DNA of 64,000 nt, taken from the NCBI GenBank assembly GCA_963513935.1, contig OY740777.1:12697092-12761091 (forward strand), written 5' to 3'. Below the pieces are notes generated by a model. That model was not told where the DNA came from and did not search any database. It worked only from the letters and a program-made list of their open reading frames with translations. Below are positions 12,151-24,490 of this stretch, in pieces. Origin of the DNA: Aphrophora alni (lineage: Eukaryota; Arthropoda; Insecta; Hemiptera; Aphrophoridae). The translations under genes and the position numbers were made by a program. Positions within the stretch are counted from its first letter, which is position 1; each line of letters begins with the position of its first letter.

Positions 12151-12249
12151 GGCTTCCCTTGGTAGTATGTCCTTGGGTGTACAATAAGCTTAGGTTGACG
12201 TACAAGGATATTTAGTCCTTATACCCAAATAATCAAATCTAATCTTTAT

Positions 12250-12409
12250 AAATAATGCGAATACTAAATCCTCACTTAATATCTTATCTATTTTAAACGA
12301 TAGAGTCTCTTTTTTAAATACAAAATGGCCGACATATGTTTTTCTTTTTTTCTTAGCTATGAAATAATTTCCCGTTAAATTGGCGTGCAGTTCGGAATCA
12401 CCCTGTATA

Positions 12410-12413
<4 letters not shown>
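12250..12413. mobile_element. Right part of the split DNA repeat
   Basis: AAATACAAAATGGCCGAC...GTGCAGTTCGGAATCACCCTGTATA parallels AAAACAAAATGGTCGATAA...GTGCATTTTTGAATCACCGTGTATA at 37612-37732. The end CACCCTGTATA is the reverse of the TATACAGRGTG termini seen elsewhere in the window. Confidence 0.6.

Positions 12414-12482
<69 letters not shown>
12406..12482. repeat. (TA)n microsatellite
   Basis: About 38 near-continuous TA units directly abutting the repeat terminus CACCCTG. The run may have grown from a TATA target duplication. Confidence 0.95.
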
Positions 12483-12486
<4 letters not shown>

Positions 12487-13875
12487 AGAGAAAATATTGA
12501 AATAATAAAGTTTAAACTTACTCAGACATACCTAAATTATATGATAAAGTAAATTGTGCATTTGAGTACGTATATGCACTATTTTGTTATCTTAGATAAA
12601 GATACATTGGGTTTTCAATGTACACTGCCACTCAGCAAATAATTAAGATACACACAGTCCAATAGATTATCCTATAGTACTATATGACCTTGACCTTGGG
12701 AGACATTGACCTTGAGACCTCTGCCAAATCTAATTGTACGAAGTGACAGTGACCTGGATAATATAGTAACTCTACATCCAAGCAGAGCAAAGAAGCCGCT
12801 AGTGAAGGACGGTATTAGTTCGGACTAAATTTATTAATTTAATTACAATTCTGTAAATCAAATAAAATAGTACACAAACTCTCTCACATCAAATTATTAA
12901 AAATCAAAATATGTTTTTCCAGCTCTACGAAAATAGCGGATTTGGCGTTGTTGGTCGAATAAACGGCGCAAAATAATGCACAAACTTTATCACACGTCCA
13001 TTCTCAACTGAAATATTAACAAAACAAAACTATTATTTACAAAATAGTAACACTTTGATACTTGTGAGTAAATTGGAAAAGGAAACCTGGAGGTTGTTTT
13101 AGATTTGTAGAAAATTTAAACATATGTTTATATTTAAATAGTGTTGTAAATTCTACTGTGTTGCATAAGTTTATAGCCATTTTTTTAAAAATATTAAAAA
13201 ATTTTCACACTGGTTTAGGGAAGTCATTAATTTTCAAATTTAAAAAAAAATGAATTAAAATGGTACGATTTTAAAACAAAATTATTTTTATTTATGCACA
13301 TACATAAATTGGAGTGAAATCGCTTCTCACCTTAGGACGCTTTTTTTGGTGTAAAATTTAAACAAATTTAGGTCCTATTAAAATAAATATATAGATATTA
13401 GTTCAAAGAATGCATCTATGGTTCATTTTAAAAATTAAACTGAGAAATAAGGAACTGATATTATTGAAAACGAACGTTTTATTGTTACTATTTCAATTAA
13501 AAAACTAAAATGTTTTTAAGTCTAAGGTTTCTAATAGAGGAACCAAGCTTTCTAAAATATATTATTTTGATTTTATTTGGTTATGTGAAAAATTTAGTGC
13601 AATGACAGATGCTTATATTATCTTTTACTTTTTCTATACTACGTATTTGTGAGAAAGTAAAGAATTATACGAAGTCCAGATGAAGAAAGAATGATGTTAC
13701 CATCGAATGAAATGCTCTTTGCGAAACCCATTAAACACAAAATGTGTGACACATTGTACATTAGCCGAAGGCTGGAGATGGGGTGGGCACCGCCAGAAGG
13801 GCGTAGTCCACGATCAAGTCGATAACTCCTCATAAGAATCGATCTGTTATTATAGGAGTAGTAAATAATGTTCTT
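12483..13875. other. AT-rich intergenic DNA
   Basis: No gene. 12680-12800 holds GACCTTGACCTTGG and GACATTGACCTTGAGACC, a short direct repetition of the nuclear-receptor half-site-like word TGACCTTG. 12955-13055 is a decayed dispersed repeat related to 24340. Confidence 0.45.
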
Positions 13876-13925
13876 TATTGACGTTTCGTTTCTAAATACA
13901 ATGCTGCATCAGTTTGGATAAGTAT
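13876..13925 (-). ncRNA. Degenerate hammerhead-like motif
   Basis: On the - strand CTGATGC (13912-13906) is followed 18 bases later by GAAACGT then C. The end GAAA-CG-U-C matches the hammerhead 3' core, including the favoured C at the cleavage position. Stem II and helix I are not convincing, so this is at most a relic. Confidence 0.2.
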
Positions 13926-15762
13926 ACTTTACACGTAGGAGAGTGTATTTTTAAAACGTTTTTATTTTTAAAAAAATATATTTTTTTAAATTTTATGTTG
14001 TTTTTATCGTTAACAATTAAATAAAACTCCCACGGAATATACACTACCTGTTATTTTGTAGCATAATAATAGGAATCATGGGTAGTTTAGAGTAATTTTC
14101 ATTTACCAAAAACAAATCAAAATCGACGGTTATTTGTCACCAAACGTTTACTTGAGAAAGCAACTATCTCATGATAGGCTATTTCCCTTCATATGCCATC
14201 ACCAAATATGTGTAATTCTTCAAATAATTGATTTTTTTTTTCAAATATCTAGAATGTTTTGTATCGGTTAAAATAAGTGGTGTTTTTAAAATTTTAGTTT
14301 GATTTTTGAAGTTTAAAAGTCCAAAAAAGTGGTCTTTTGAATAGCACCTACAAGAATTGTTGGTACAGTTCAGACCAACTTTAATCAAATTTCCATTATT
14401 ATTATATTTTGTTCAGAAATTCAGGAATTATTTTAAGTTTAGTTGTAATTAAAATTTATTCTCAGGTGTCATAAAACCAAAACCGGAGTTTTATATTCTG
14501 CTTTAAACGTTGCTAAATTCATAAGGTCAAAATTACATATTATTGGTCAGTCTGTTACCAAAAATCATGTTTTTGTGGATTCGGAGTGAATTTAAACCAT
14601 GATCCTAAAATGTAAACAATTTTTTAAAAGTACACTAGTTGGTCAAATAAGTTTTCCTGAAATCTAAATTTTTATGACCCAAAGTAACGTATCAAACACC
14701 GTTAGTATATTTTTTTATTGTTTAAAGAAGAAGAAAAATTCATATAGTTTGCTTTTAGTGTTTAATATGTTTGTGAACCAACAATAAAGTATAATGTCTG
14801 GGACTTATAATATTTCACCTTAAAAAAATCTACAAAAAGTAACTAAAATTGGTTTTCAAATGTTTTAAAGCATTGAATTTAAATTTGTTTTTAATTTTAC
14901 AGTACATATAAATGAATATTTTTCAAGACATAGTTGGCCTAATATCCACGTTAGTGTATGTGTATCATAATGAGAAGCTTTACGTCCATTTTCACATGTG
15001 TTTTCTGTATAGAATAAATTAAAAAAATATTTTTTTTCAAATTTATCTCTTATTTTTTGAGAATAATTGATAATATTTATTTTATTTTGAAGACCAGTAC
15101 ATTTTGTTTTTGCGCTTCTTGGTTACATTATGTTAAAATTGGTATTGCTAAAGTAACCCTCCTTTTTGAAAGTGTTATGTGGTAGGTAATCTGGGTTTTG
15201 ATTATATAAAAATAAATACAATGATATTATGGTTAGACCTATAGAGATACGTATTATTTATTATTTTTTTTTACTTATCATTGTGTTGATGGAAACTATT
15301 TACAATTTTTGTTGTTAAGTAAACATCTACTCAAAAATTACGTAAAACTAAAATAAATCTATAGCGAAACATTTGGAAAATGAAAATAATTTATTTAAAG
15401 TAAATGTTGGAAGTAAATGTTGTAGCCCTCCTACAATTAAACGTAACTTTATATTTCGCTTCACGTGTTTTTAGTGTTTTTGAGAGTCTGTTGACGTCAA
15501 TATAGTAAATTTCTCGGGTACATCGTCTCGACAATCTCTATATTTTTGGTCTTTAAAAATTAAAATTAGGGAAATTGAGATCGGGTGATCCGGAACGCCG
15601 CAGATCCTTTGCAATAACTGCAATAATCCTCCTTTAGATAGCATGAATCTTCAACGACAATAATTTTGCTTTCATGGCAAGTTTCTGGGATGTCACATAA
15701 GATCTACTAGTCCCTTAACTTAGTGATATAATAGGGAACGTGAAAGCGATTTTGAACATCGT
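13926..15762. other. AT-rich intergenic DNA
   Basis: No gene or clear repeat. 14095-14150 has a short copy of the dispersed repeat (AATCGACGGTTATTTGTCACC). 15560-15620 is GC-richer and unexplained. Confidence 0.5.
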
Positions 15763-16335
15763 TTTGTCTTATGCTATTTTGTCCCCAAAAAGCCATTGTT
15801 TTGTGCAATTCCCCCCCAAGCCACCTTCTCATGCCATTCTCTCCCCCCCACTAGCCATCGTATCATACCATTTTGTCCACCAACAAGCCATCGTCTCATA
15901 CCATTTTGTCTCCCACAAGTCATCGTCTCGTGCCATTATGTCCCCCAACAAACCATCGTCTCATACCGTTTTGTCCACCAACAAACCATCGTCTCATACC
16001 ATTCCCCCCCCATAAGCCGTAGTGTCGTTCGGTTTTAAACCACTTTGTCCTCCAACAAGCCATCGTCTCATACCATTTTGTCTCCCAAAAGTCATCGTCT
16101 CGTGCCATTATGTCCCCCAACAAACCATCGTCTCATACCGTTTTGTCCACCAACAAACCATCGTCTCATACCATCCCCCCCCATAAGCCGTAGTTTCGTT
16201 CGGTTTTATACCACTTTGTCTCCAACAAGCAATTGTCTCACGCCATTTTGCCCCCCCCCCCCAAAAGCTATCTATCATTCCATTTTGTATCTGAAAAAGC
16301 TATTGACTCATGCCATTTTGTCCCCCAACAACTCA
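15763..16335 (+). repeat. Satellite S1a: 32-bp monomers with a 172-bp higher order
   Basis: Monomers resemble AAGCCATCGTCTCATACC plus ATTTTGTCCMCCAAC. A block of about 172 bp containing TCGTCTCGTGCCATTATGTC and TAAGCCGTAGT.TCGTTCGG is duplicated (compare 15931 with 16103). C runs (up to 12 C near 16249) mark several monomers. Open frames across it in two directions arise from the repeat composition. Confidence 0.9.
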
Positions 16336-17602
16336 TCGTCTTATACCAATTTTCCCTTCAACAATACATCGTCTCATGCAATTGTATCAATACAAGCTAT
16401 AGTCTCATGATATTTTGTCTTCCAACAATCCATCGTAACATGTCATTGTATCCCTACAAGCTATAGTCTCATGATATTTTGTCTCCCAACAATCCATCGT
16501 ATCATGTCATTGTATCCCTACAAGCTGTAGTCTCGTGATATTTTGTCTTCCAACAATCCATCGTAACATGTCATTGTATCCCTACAAGCTATAGTCTCAT
16601 GATATTTTGTCTTCCAACAATCCATCGTAACATGTCATTGTATCCCTACAAGCTGTAGTTTCATGATATTTTGTCTCCCAACAATCCATCGTATCATGTC
16701 ATTGTATCCCTACAAGCTGTAGTCTCATGATATTTTGTCTCCCAACAATCCATCGTATCATGTCATTGTATCCCTACAAGCTGTAGTCTCATGATATTTT
16801 GTCTCCCAACAATCCATCGTATCTTGTCATTGTATCCCTACAAGCTGTAGTCTCATGATATTTTGTCTCCCAACAATCCATCGTAACATGTCATTGTATC
16901 CCTACAAGCTATAGTCTCATGATATTTTGTCTTCCAACAATCCATCGTAACATGTCATTGTATCCCTACAAGCTGTAGTCTCATGATATTTTGTCTTCCA
17001 ACAATCCATCGTAACATGTCATTGTATCCCTACAAGCTGTAGTCTCGTGATATTTTGTCTTCCAACAATCCATCGTAACATGTCATTGTATCCCTACAAG
17101 CTGTAGTCTCGTGATATTTTGTCTTCCAACAATCCATCGTAACATGTCATTGTATCCCTACAAGCTATAGCCTCATGATATTTTGTACTCCAACAATCCA
17201 TCGTATCTTGTCATTGTATCCCTACAAGCTGTAGTCTCATGATATTTTGTCTTCCAACAATCCATCGTAACATGTCATTGTATCCCTACAAGCTGTAGTC
17301 TCGTGATATTTTGTCTTCCAACAATCCATCGTAACATGTCATTGTATCCCTACAAGCTATAGCCTCATGATATTTTGTACTCCAACAATCCATCGTATCT
17401 TGTCATTGTATCCCTACAAGCTATAGTCTCATGATGTTTTGTCCTCCAACAATCCATCGTATCCTGTCATTGTATCCCTACAAACTATAGTCTCATGATA
17501 TTTTGTCCTCCAACAATCCATCGTATCATGACATTGTATCCCTACAAGCTATTGTCTCATGATATTTTGTCCTCCAACAAGCCATCGCTCATGTAATTTG
17601 TC
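16336..17602 (+). repeat. Satellite S1b: about 20 copies of a 64-bp dimer
   Basis: The unit is two related 32-bp halves, ACAATCCATCGTAACATGTC... and CAAGCTATAGTCTCATGATA.... Both are variants of the S1a monomer, so a dimer became the new repeat unit. Diagnostic variants (CTTCC/CTCCC/CTCCA, AACATG/ATCATG/ATCTTG) are shared between nearby copies. Confidence 0.92.
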
Positions 17603-19400
17603 AGGCATGTGATAGATACAAATGGTGGCTTGTTTGGATCGTTTCGAAAACCATAAACAATCGCAAAAGCATATTAACTAGCAACCACCGAGTTCTGTAT
17701 TCGATATTCATAACTAATTAAGTCTAGTCGTCTTCAAAAGTACATTGCATGCTTACCAATTTACCATCATTACAAAGGCTAATAGACATATAAATAACAC
17801 ATATCATCATAACATAGCAAAAATAATATCGTCAGATGATTTGAATATCAAATAGTTTGGTTAAATATTGGATACAATTTTTGGAAATTGTGTGTTTAAT
17901 AAAATGTGTAATGTTAAATTGAAAATGTTTACTTCCATAGCTCAGTATTTTCCTAATGTACATCTTATACAGAGTGTAAATTAAAAATTCAATCCATTCA
18001 ATATTTAGAGAAAGATTTAAAAACTAAATCTTAAAATTTACTATACGCTTGTTATAATACAGTAGCTTTTATTTTGTTGTCATCTTGAAAACGATATATT
18101 ATATTACATAAACATTTTAAGTAGGAAAGAAGTCATGTGGTATATTGTTTTTTGCTTCCTTTTGATTGTAAATCCAATGATTCGCGCAGTTTTTAATTAT
18201 TGCTATCATTCTTCACCGAGAGCGTTAAATAAAATAATTCTAAAATAAAGTGTAAAGTTTAAATTAAATGTATTTGTTGTTGATTCTTTCTATTTCAGAA
18301 GTGTTGCAAATTCACAACTCGACCTGTACCATAATCTAACCAAAATAAACAAGGGAATTAATAAAAAAATATATCGATAAATGTTACTAGGAAATTATTT
18401 CTACCCAGTCCTGTTTCTACTGATAAGACCTTCATCATGAAATAAATCCATCACGAAGATACTAGAATCACTGATTTCAATAAATAAATTGGTAATAAAA
18501 ATCAGACTGTTTACGTCACGTCATCCTTTCGTGCAAATATACAATTAAGCAGTTTCAAATATACCTTCAAGTGTTGTTCTAGAAAACAATATCCATTGAA
18601 GTCGTTAAATGGTAAAATATTAAAAAACACAAAGAATATAATATAGAAGAAAACAATAAAACTTTGTTAGGTGCGCCCAACAGTGTATCGTGAAATGCGC
18701 TCCAAATGTTTTATCCAACATTGAGAATGAAAACAGATATTTTTGAAACGAGATATAAAAGTCGTTTTATAATAAAAAGATATTAAACAAGAATGTTACG
18801 CTATTCTGTTCAAAATGTTTAAAGATAGTTTCAACATGACGGTTTTACTTTTCATAAAACTATTTATTATATAATAAAAAAATAAAAAGTCTGCACGGAA
18901 TTATGTCATCAAAGTCTGGGGTAAAGAATAAAGTAAAGAAGTTTGTATTGAAACACAATAACAATGTAAATGAAACAAATCAAACTAGCTGGTGCATTAA
19001 ATGAAAAGAAATGTAAAGAAATTACTACAATATTTAGTGTAGCAAAGCGAAAGCGTACAGTTATTTATTGCACTCCTATAAGAACAATCTTACTATAATA
19101 ATGGATTTAAAATATTTGTTGCCCTTCACTTATATTGGTCAAGTTTTTGTAATTTTTTAATGGTTGTTTTAAGATGAGGGATATAAATTTTTACAAAAAT
19201 AATAAAAAGTAAAACCTAGTGTACTGTAACAAAATTATATCGAAATGCAATTTTTAATTTTTATTTATTATCTAATTCATTGAGGAGGGGCAGGATTCGA
19301 GCCCTGTTTCACTCTCAGATATAAAGTTTATTGCTTTCTCTCATTCACAAGTCATTCTTTTCTATCCAATCTCAGATTTCTGGAAATCTTAAAAAAGTTC
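17603..19400. other. AT-rich intergenic DNA
   Basis: No gene. 19282-19312 (GGATTCGAGCCCTG) resembles a tRNA/SINE B box, but no A box or tRNA fold was found upstream. Confidence 0.5.
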
Positions 19401-19581
19401 TCCTAATTTCCTTATGTGTTTTCCACTACACATAGTGCCTATGGACACAATCCGTTTCTCTCAAAGTTAGGAACTCGGATGTTATGTACTGAGCTGTCTG
19501 CTTTGCTTCATCACCTTTCCTATACAGTAGAACTGGTACATGAATCCTCATTCAATTATATGACTACAGAACATTTAGTGA

Positions 19582-19650
19582 TCAGTCAACATTCCAACCA
19601 CTTAAATTTGGTTCTGACTTATTCAGCTTAAGAACGTCCAGTATATTGAC
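19582..19650 (-). repeat. Inverted S2 monomer at left flank
   Basis: GTCAACATTCCAACCACTT, then TATTCAGCTTAAGAACGTCC, is the reverse complement of the S2 unit (GGACGTCC...AGTGGTTGGATTGTTGA). It is therefore an S2-related copy in the opposite orientation. Confidence 0.7.
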
Positions 19651-19668
19651 GTTCTCTTAGACTAGGTA

Positions 19669-21068
19669 AAGCGGTTGGATTGTTGAAGGTCACATCTCTA
19701 ATTTTGGAAGAAACTGAAGACAATGTACAGTTTAAGCAGATGCTCTAGGGTCTTCAATATTCAATATAGGGGACGTCCTTAAAATGAACAGGTCAGACCT
19801 ACATAAAGTGGTTGGATTGTTGAAGGTTACATCTCAAATTTTGGAAGAGAACTGAAGACAATGTACAGTCTAAGAGGATGCTCAAGGGTCTTTCAATTTT
19901 TAATATATGGGACGTCCTCTAAATGAACAGGTCAGACCTACATAAAGTGGTTGGATTGTTGAAGGTTAAATCTCAAATTTTGGAAGAGAACTTAAGACAA
20001 TGTACAGTCTAAGTGGATGCTCAAGGGTCTTTCAATTTTTAATATATGGGACGTCCTCTAAATGAACAGGTCAGACCTACATAAAGTGGTTGGATTGTTG
20101 AAGGTTACGTCTCAAAATTTTGGAAGAGAACTGAAGACAATGTACAGTCTAAGTGGATGCTGAAGGGTCTTTCAATTTTTAATATATGGGACGTCCTCTA
20201 AATGAACAGGTCAGACCTACATAAAGTGGTTGGATTGTTGAAGGTTAAATCTCAAATTTTGGAAGAGAACTTAAGACAATGTACAGTCTAAGTGGATGCT
20301 GAAGGGTCTTTCAATTTTTAATATATGGGACGTCCTCTAAATGAACAGGTCAGACCTACATAAAGTGGTTGGATTGTTGAAGGTTACATCTCAAATTTTG
20401 GAAGAGAACTTAAGACAATGTACAGTCTAAGTGGATGCTCAAGGGTCTTTCAATTTTTAATATATGGGACGTCCTCTAAATGAACAGGTCAGACCTACAT
20501 AAAGTGGTTGGATTGTTGAAGGTTAAATCTCAAATTTTGGAAGAGAACTTAAGACAATGTACAGTCTAAGTGGATGCTCAAGGGTCTTTCAATTTTTAAT
20601 ATATGGGACGTCCTCTAAATGAACAGGTCAGACCTACATAAAGTGGTTGGATTGTTGAAGGTTACATCTCAAATTTTGGAAGAGAACTGAAGACAATGTA
20701 CAGTCTAAGTGGATGCTCAAGGGTCTTTCAATTTTTAATATATGGGACGTCCTCTAAATGAACAGGTCAGACCTACATAAAGTGGTTGGATTGTTGAAGA
20801 TTACATCTCAAAATTTTGGAAGAGAGCTGAAGACAATGTACAGTCTAAGTGGATGCTCAAGGGTCTTTCAATTTTTAATATATATGGGACGTCCTCTAAA
20901 TGAACAGGTCAGACCTACATAAAGTGGTTGGATTGTTGAAGGTTACATCTCAAATTTTGGAATAGAACTGAAGACAATGTACAGTCTAAGTGGATGCTCA
21001 AGGGTCTTTCATTTTCAATATAGTGGACGTCCTTAAGCTGAACTGGTATGATCTATTGTAAGTGGTTG
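19669..21068 (+). repeat. Satellite S2: about ten copies of a 139-bp unit
   Basis: Each unit runs from AGTGGTTGGATTGTTGAAGG to ACAGGTCAGACCTACATAA. Unit starts lie near 19808, 19947, 20086, 20226 and so on. Internal units are nearly identical. The first and last are more diverged and carry AATATAG.GGACGTCCTTAA instead of ATATATGGGACGTCCTCTAA, the usual pattern of an array homogenised from its centre. The unit contains GGACGTCC. Confidence 0.95.
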
Positions 21069-21079
21069 CAATCAAAACT

Positions 21080-21290
21080 TCAACCACTTTCTGTAGGTCT
21101 GATCTGTTCAGCTTAAGGTATTCTCCTTTAGTGAGATTCGGAAGATTCTTTGGCAACCTATTGGATTGTAAATTGTTTTCAATTCTCTTCCAACAAGTCC
21201 TCTGTATTGAGCAGTCAACAATCCAATCACTTGCCGTGGATCTGAAGTGTTCAGCTTCAGTACTTTCTCTCTATTGAGTCTTGAAGGACC
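21080..21290 (-). repeat. Inverted S2-related monomers at right flank
   Basis: CAACCACTTTCTGTAGGTC and GTTCAGCTTAAG (to 21117) reverse-complement 21032-21068. A second inverted copy follows (GTCAACAATCCAATCACTT...TTCAGCTTCAG, 21215-21257). The frame near 21108-21380 is a by-product. Confidence 0.7.
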
Positions 21291-23485
21291 CTTTAGCATT
21301 CTCTTAGACCCATTGATAGATATAATTACTGACAATAATAAGATCTTCCACAAGTTGGTTTTGAGACGATGAATTAGCATTCACTTCCTGTTACATTTTC
21401 ATTCAAAATGTTGTACTTTTGTCCAAGGACGATAAGAAGTTAGTTTTTGTCAGGAATATAAGGGCTATATGACAATCCCTCATCGCCTTTAAGGTATAGA
21501 TACCGTTGGCTAAACTCATACGTCCTACTCTCTTCTAGAGTTTGTATAGATAGTCTTTTAACTATAGCCTTCATTTCTCTAAATATTGGATTTATTGTAA
21601 ATTTAATTGATACCCTTCATAAAAACTAATTTAAACTTTTAGTAAACATTGTCAATAACTGGCCCATACATCCAGCAACAAATATATTTTCTTTCCGACT
21701 CTTAGGTCACTTTTGTTAATGTTTTTTCAACTGTTAATTTGACATATGTTCATTCACATCCATTGACACAAGAATGAATTAAAAATGTATTTCCAACCTA
21801 AAATATTAGAGGATAACATCATTGATCCATTTCTTCTTGAATTGAACTAAATATGATAAAACATGTAACAACGATTGTCGGTCTTGAATTAGATCATCAG
21901 AACGTTTTCCAAATACTGCTAAATAGTGTCATCGGCAAATAAAACTGGTTTTTTGCAGAACAAACTTCTGGAGGGTTTGTTCAGGAAAATATATAGAGCA
22001 TCAATAGAACCACCTTCAATGTGTTTTATTGAAGTAAAACGATTTAACCAAAGCTAAAAAAGACATTGGAGAAGAGAAAGTAATAAAAATAACTCCAGAA
22101 ATTTTGTAATGACGAATAAATAATATAGAGTTAAAGATGGCTAAACAAGAAGGTGACTTGATAACTAAACAAAGTGAACTACTAACAATAAGGAAAAGAA
22201 ACAAACACTAGTTGATAAATGCATCTGTTTTTAGAAACAACAACAAATTAAGTAATTTAAACACAAACAGTTGAAAATCAGAGTTGAACATTAGATATGT
22301 TTCAAATAATTTTCTTGGCGAGAGTCAATTAAAACTTTCAATCCCTAAATGTTTTAAATCTTCAATTCGTCTGCCAAATATAGATATAAATAAAAATGTA
22401 AAATATTTTATGAGGTGACAGAACAATTAATTGCATATGAAAAATAATTTATTTATCGTGACACTAATGATGTTATAAATTCATTGTATTTAAAATAAAC
22501 GAAAAGTATGTGCAGAAGATTGCAGAGGTTAAAGTTTAAAATTAATTAGTACAGTTACAGAACTGATACGATACGAACTTGTCCTTTATGGATCATTATT
22601 GATTGGTTATCAAATATGTTAATTTGATAATTATTACGAGGAAAGAAGTTATTTATTATAAGTGATAAATATCTTTATCTTAAGTAGCCTATGTGAGTGT
22701 AAAATAGGGATAAAGGAGAAATAAACAAATCACAAATGTTGAATAAAATATCTTTTATAATTAAAATATTGCAAGAACTTTCAGAATTGGCGGATTGAAA
22801 GTTTTACTTAAATAGAACTTTCACTTGCTTCGCTGGTGAACCAGTGGCCTAAACAGCGAGAGTGCGTAAAAGAGGAAGAAATAATAATGAATTGTTCATT
22901 GCACAAACATTCTAACCCAATCATATGTAAATAAACACGAAAATATAAAACAATTTTTTTTACAGATATTTTAAATTAAATTGCATTTAGTGTCAATTTT
23001 GGTTTATTATCGGTTTGTTTCACTCCGTGAAGTTTTCAGTAGATTAGCACATTGAAATTCCCCTCAAAGTTGTTCTAGATTTTTCTACCAGGGTTCGCTA
23101 AATCTCACGATGCTGGGTCAACACCTTAATTTTGTTTAACTTCCTAATTAAAACATTGATTTTGGTATTTACGTTCATATTCCAATTAAGTGTAGAAATC
23201 TAAAAATCCAATTTGATCAATTTGACGTTTAAATTAACACCATCCAACTCACTCTTAATTCGTACCGATAAAATCTCAGTTTATCGGTTTCGGTTAATAT
23301 ATTTTGTTTCAAATTAAAGGAGAAACAATTTTACAAAAACGATAACGGGAAGTAAATTATAAATTTTATTTTATCACATGTAGGCTACGTAGCATAGAGA
23401 ATATAATGTGGTAGTTCAAAACACCGGTGACGTATGTATGTATTAGGTGATCTGTGTGAAAAAATGGATTTGGGAATGATGTCCG
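21291..23485. other. AT-rich intergenic DNA
   Basis: No gene seen. 22800-22870 is slightly GC-richer (GCTTCGCTGGTGAACCAGTGG), with no recognised role. Confidence 0.5.
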
Positions 23486-24115
23486 TTTTTCGTCTAACTG
23501 TTTTACTGACTGTCTGTTTTACTGACTGCCAGTTATATTGCCTGTCTGACTAATTGTCTGTTTGGCTGACTGTCTGACAGTTTGAGTGACTGCCTGTCTG
23601 TCTGTTTTACCGACTGCCAGTTATATTGACTGTATGACCAATTGTCTGTTTGACTGACTGTCTGACAGTTTGACAGACTGCCTGTGTGTCTGTTTTACTG
23701 ACTGTCAGTTAGTTATATTGACTGTCTGGCTAATTGTCTGTTTGACTGACTGTCTGTCTGTTTTACTGACTGCCTGTCTGTTTGACGAACTTTCTGTTTT
23801 ACTGACTGTCTGACAGTTTTACTGACTGTCTGACAGTTTGACTGACAATCTGACAGTTTGACTGACTGTCTGACAGTTTTACTGACTGTCTGACAGTTTG
23901 ACTGACAATCTGACAGTTTTACTGACTGTCTGACAGTTTGACTGACTGTCTGTCTGTTTTACTGACTGCCTGTCTGTTTGACGAACTTTCTGTTTTACTG
24001 ACTGCCTGTCTGTTTTAATGACTGCCTGTCTGTTTGACGAACTTTCTGTTTTACTGACTGTCTGACAGTTTGACTGACTGTCTGTCTGTTTTACTGACTG
24101 TATGACTATCCAATC
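23486..24115 (+). repeat. Degenerate CTGN simple-repeat block
   Basis: Long runs of CTGACTGTCTGACAGTTTGA and CTGTCTGTTTTACTGACTG with a 4-base rhythm and longer internal duplications (about 48-60 bases). CTGACAG/CTGTCAG words make many small inverted repeats. Confidence 0.9.
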
Positions 24116-24339
24116 AATAAACGTACTATTCGTGAGAATTTAGGTAAATTTGTTAAGATCCTTTTAATCAGAATCGTTTGATAAATTATAATTTACATCT
24201 TTTCTGTTTATGATAGGTACTTTAAAATTGTGAATTACGTTTTATATTTCAAGATAATCAGCAAAAATAACTGTCGATTCTAAGTTTTATTGATATCAGC
24301 CATAGGTTTTTGAGCCGAAAGTGCGGACAGACAGACCCA

Positions 24340-24490
24340 ACTTACTGCAGACGAAAATAAACGCTGCAAAAATTGTTCACAAACTTTTTCTCTCACCTAT
24401 CTCCAAAAACAAATTAAAACCAACCAAAATTATTTGTCACCAAAAATATCGGTTCAGTAGTTTTCAGTAAAAATAAAAATACCAGAAGAG
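24340..24490. repeat. Dispersed repeat, best-preserved copy
   Basis: AAATAAACGCTGCAAAAATTG, CACAAACTTTTTCTC, then ATTATTTGTCACCAAAAAT and CGGTTCAGTAGTTTTCAGT. Decayed relatives lie at 6130-6310, 12955-13055, 28010-28095 and 35540-35635. No coding capacity. The CGGTTCAGTAGTTTT phrase is of a type common at the ends of insect interspersed repeats. Confidence 0.6.

Noticed and set aside
15740..16466. Proline/serine/histidine-rich frames of 77-121 codons
   Set aside because: Translation of the C-rich 32-bp satellite. Several frames are open at once and no protein family is seen.
15763..17602. CRISPR-like array (32-bp repeats)
   Set aside because: Units are contiguous variants of one another with no unique spacers. 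The DNA is an animal satellite.
18420..18470. CTGATAAGACC...GAAAT as a further hammerhead-like motif
   Set aside because: Spacing and following bases do not fit: no stem II, no palindrome and no UH site.
19282..19312. B-box-like GGATTCGAGCCC suggesting a tRNA or SINE
   Set aside because: No A box at the right distance and no cloverleaf could be drawn.
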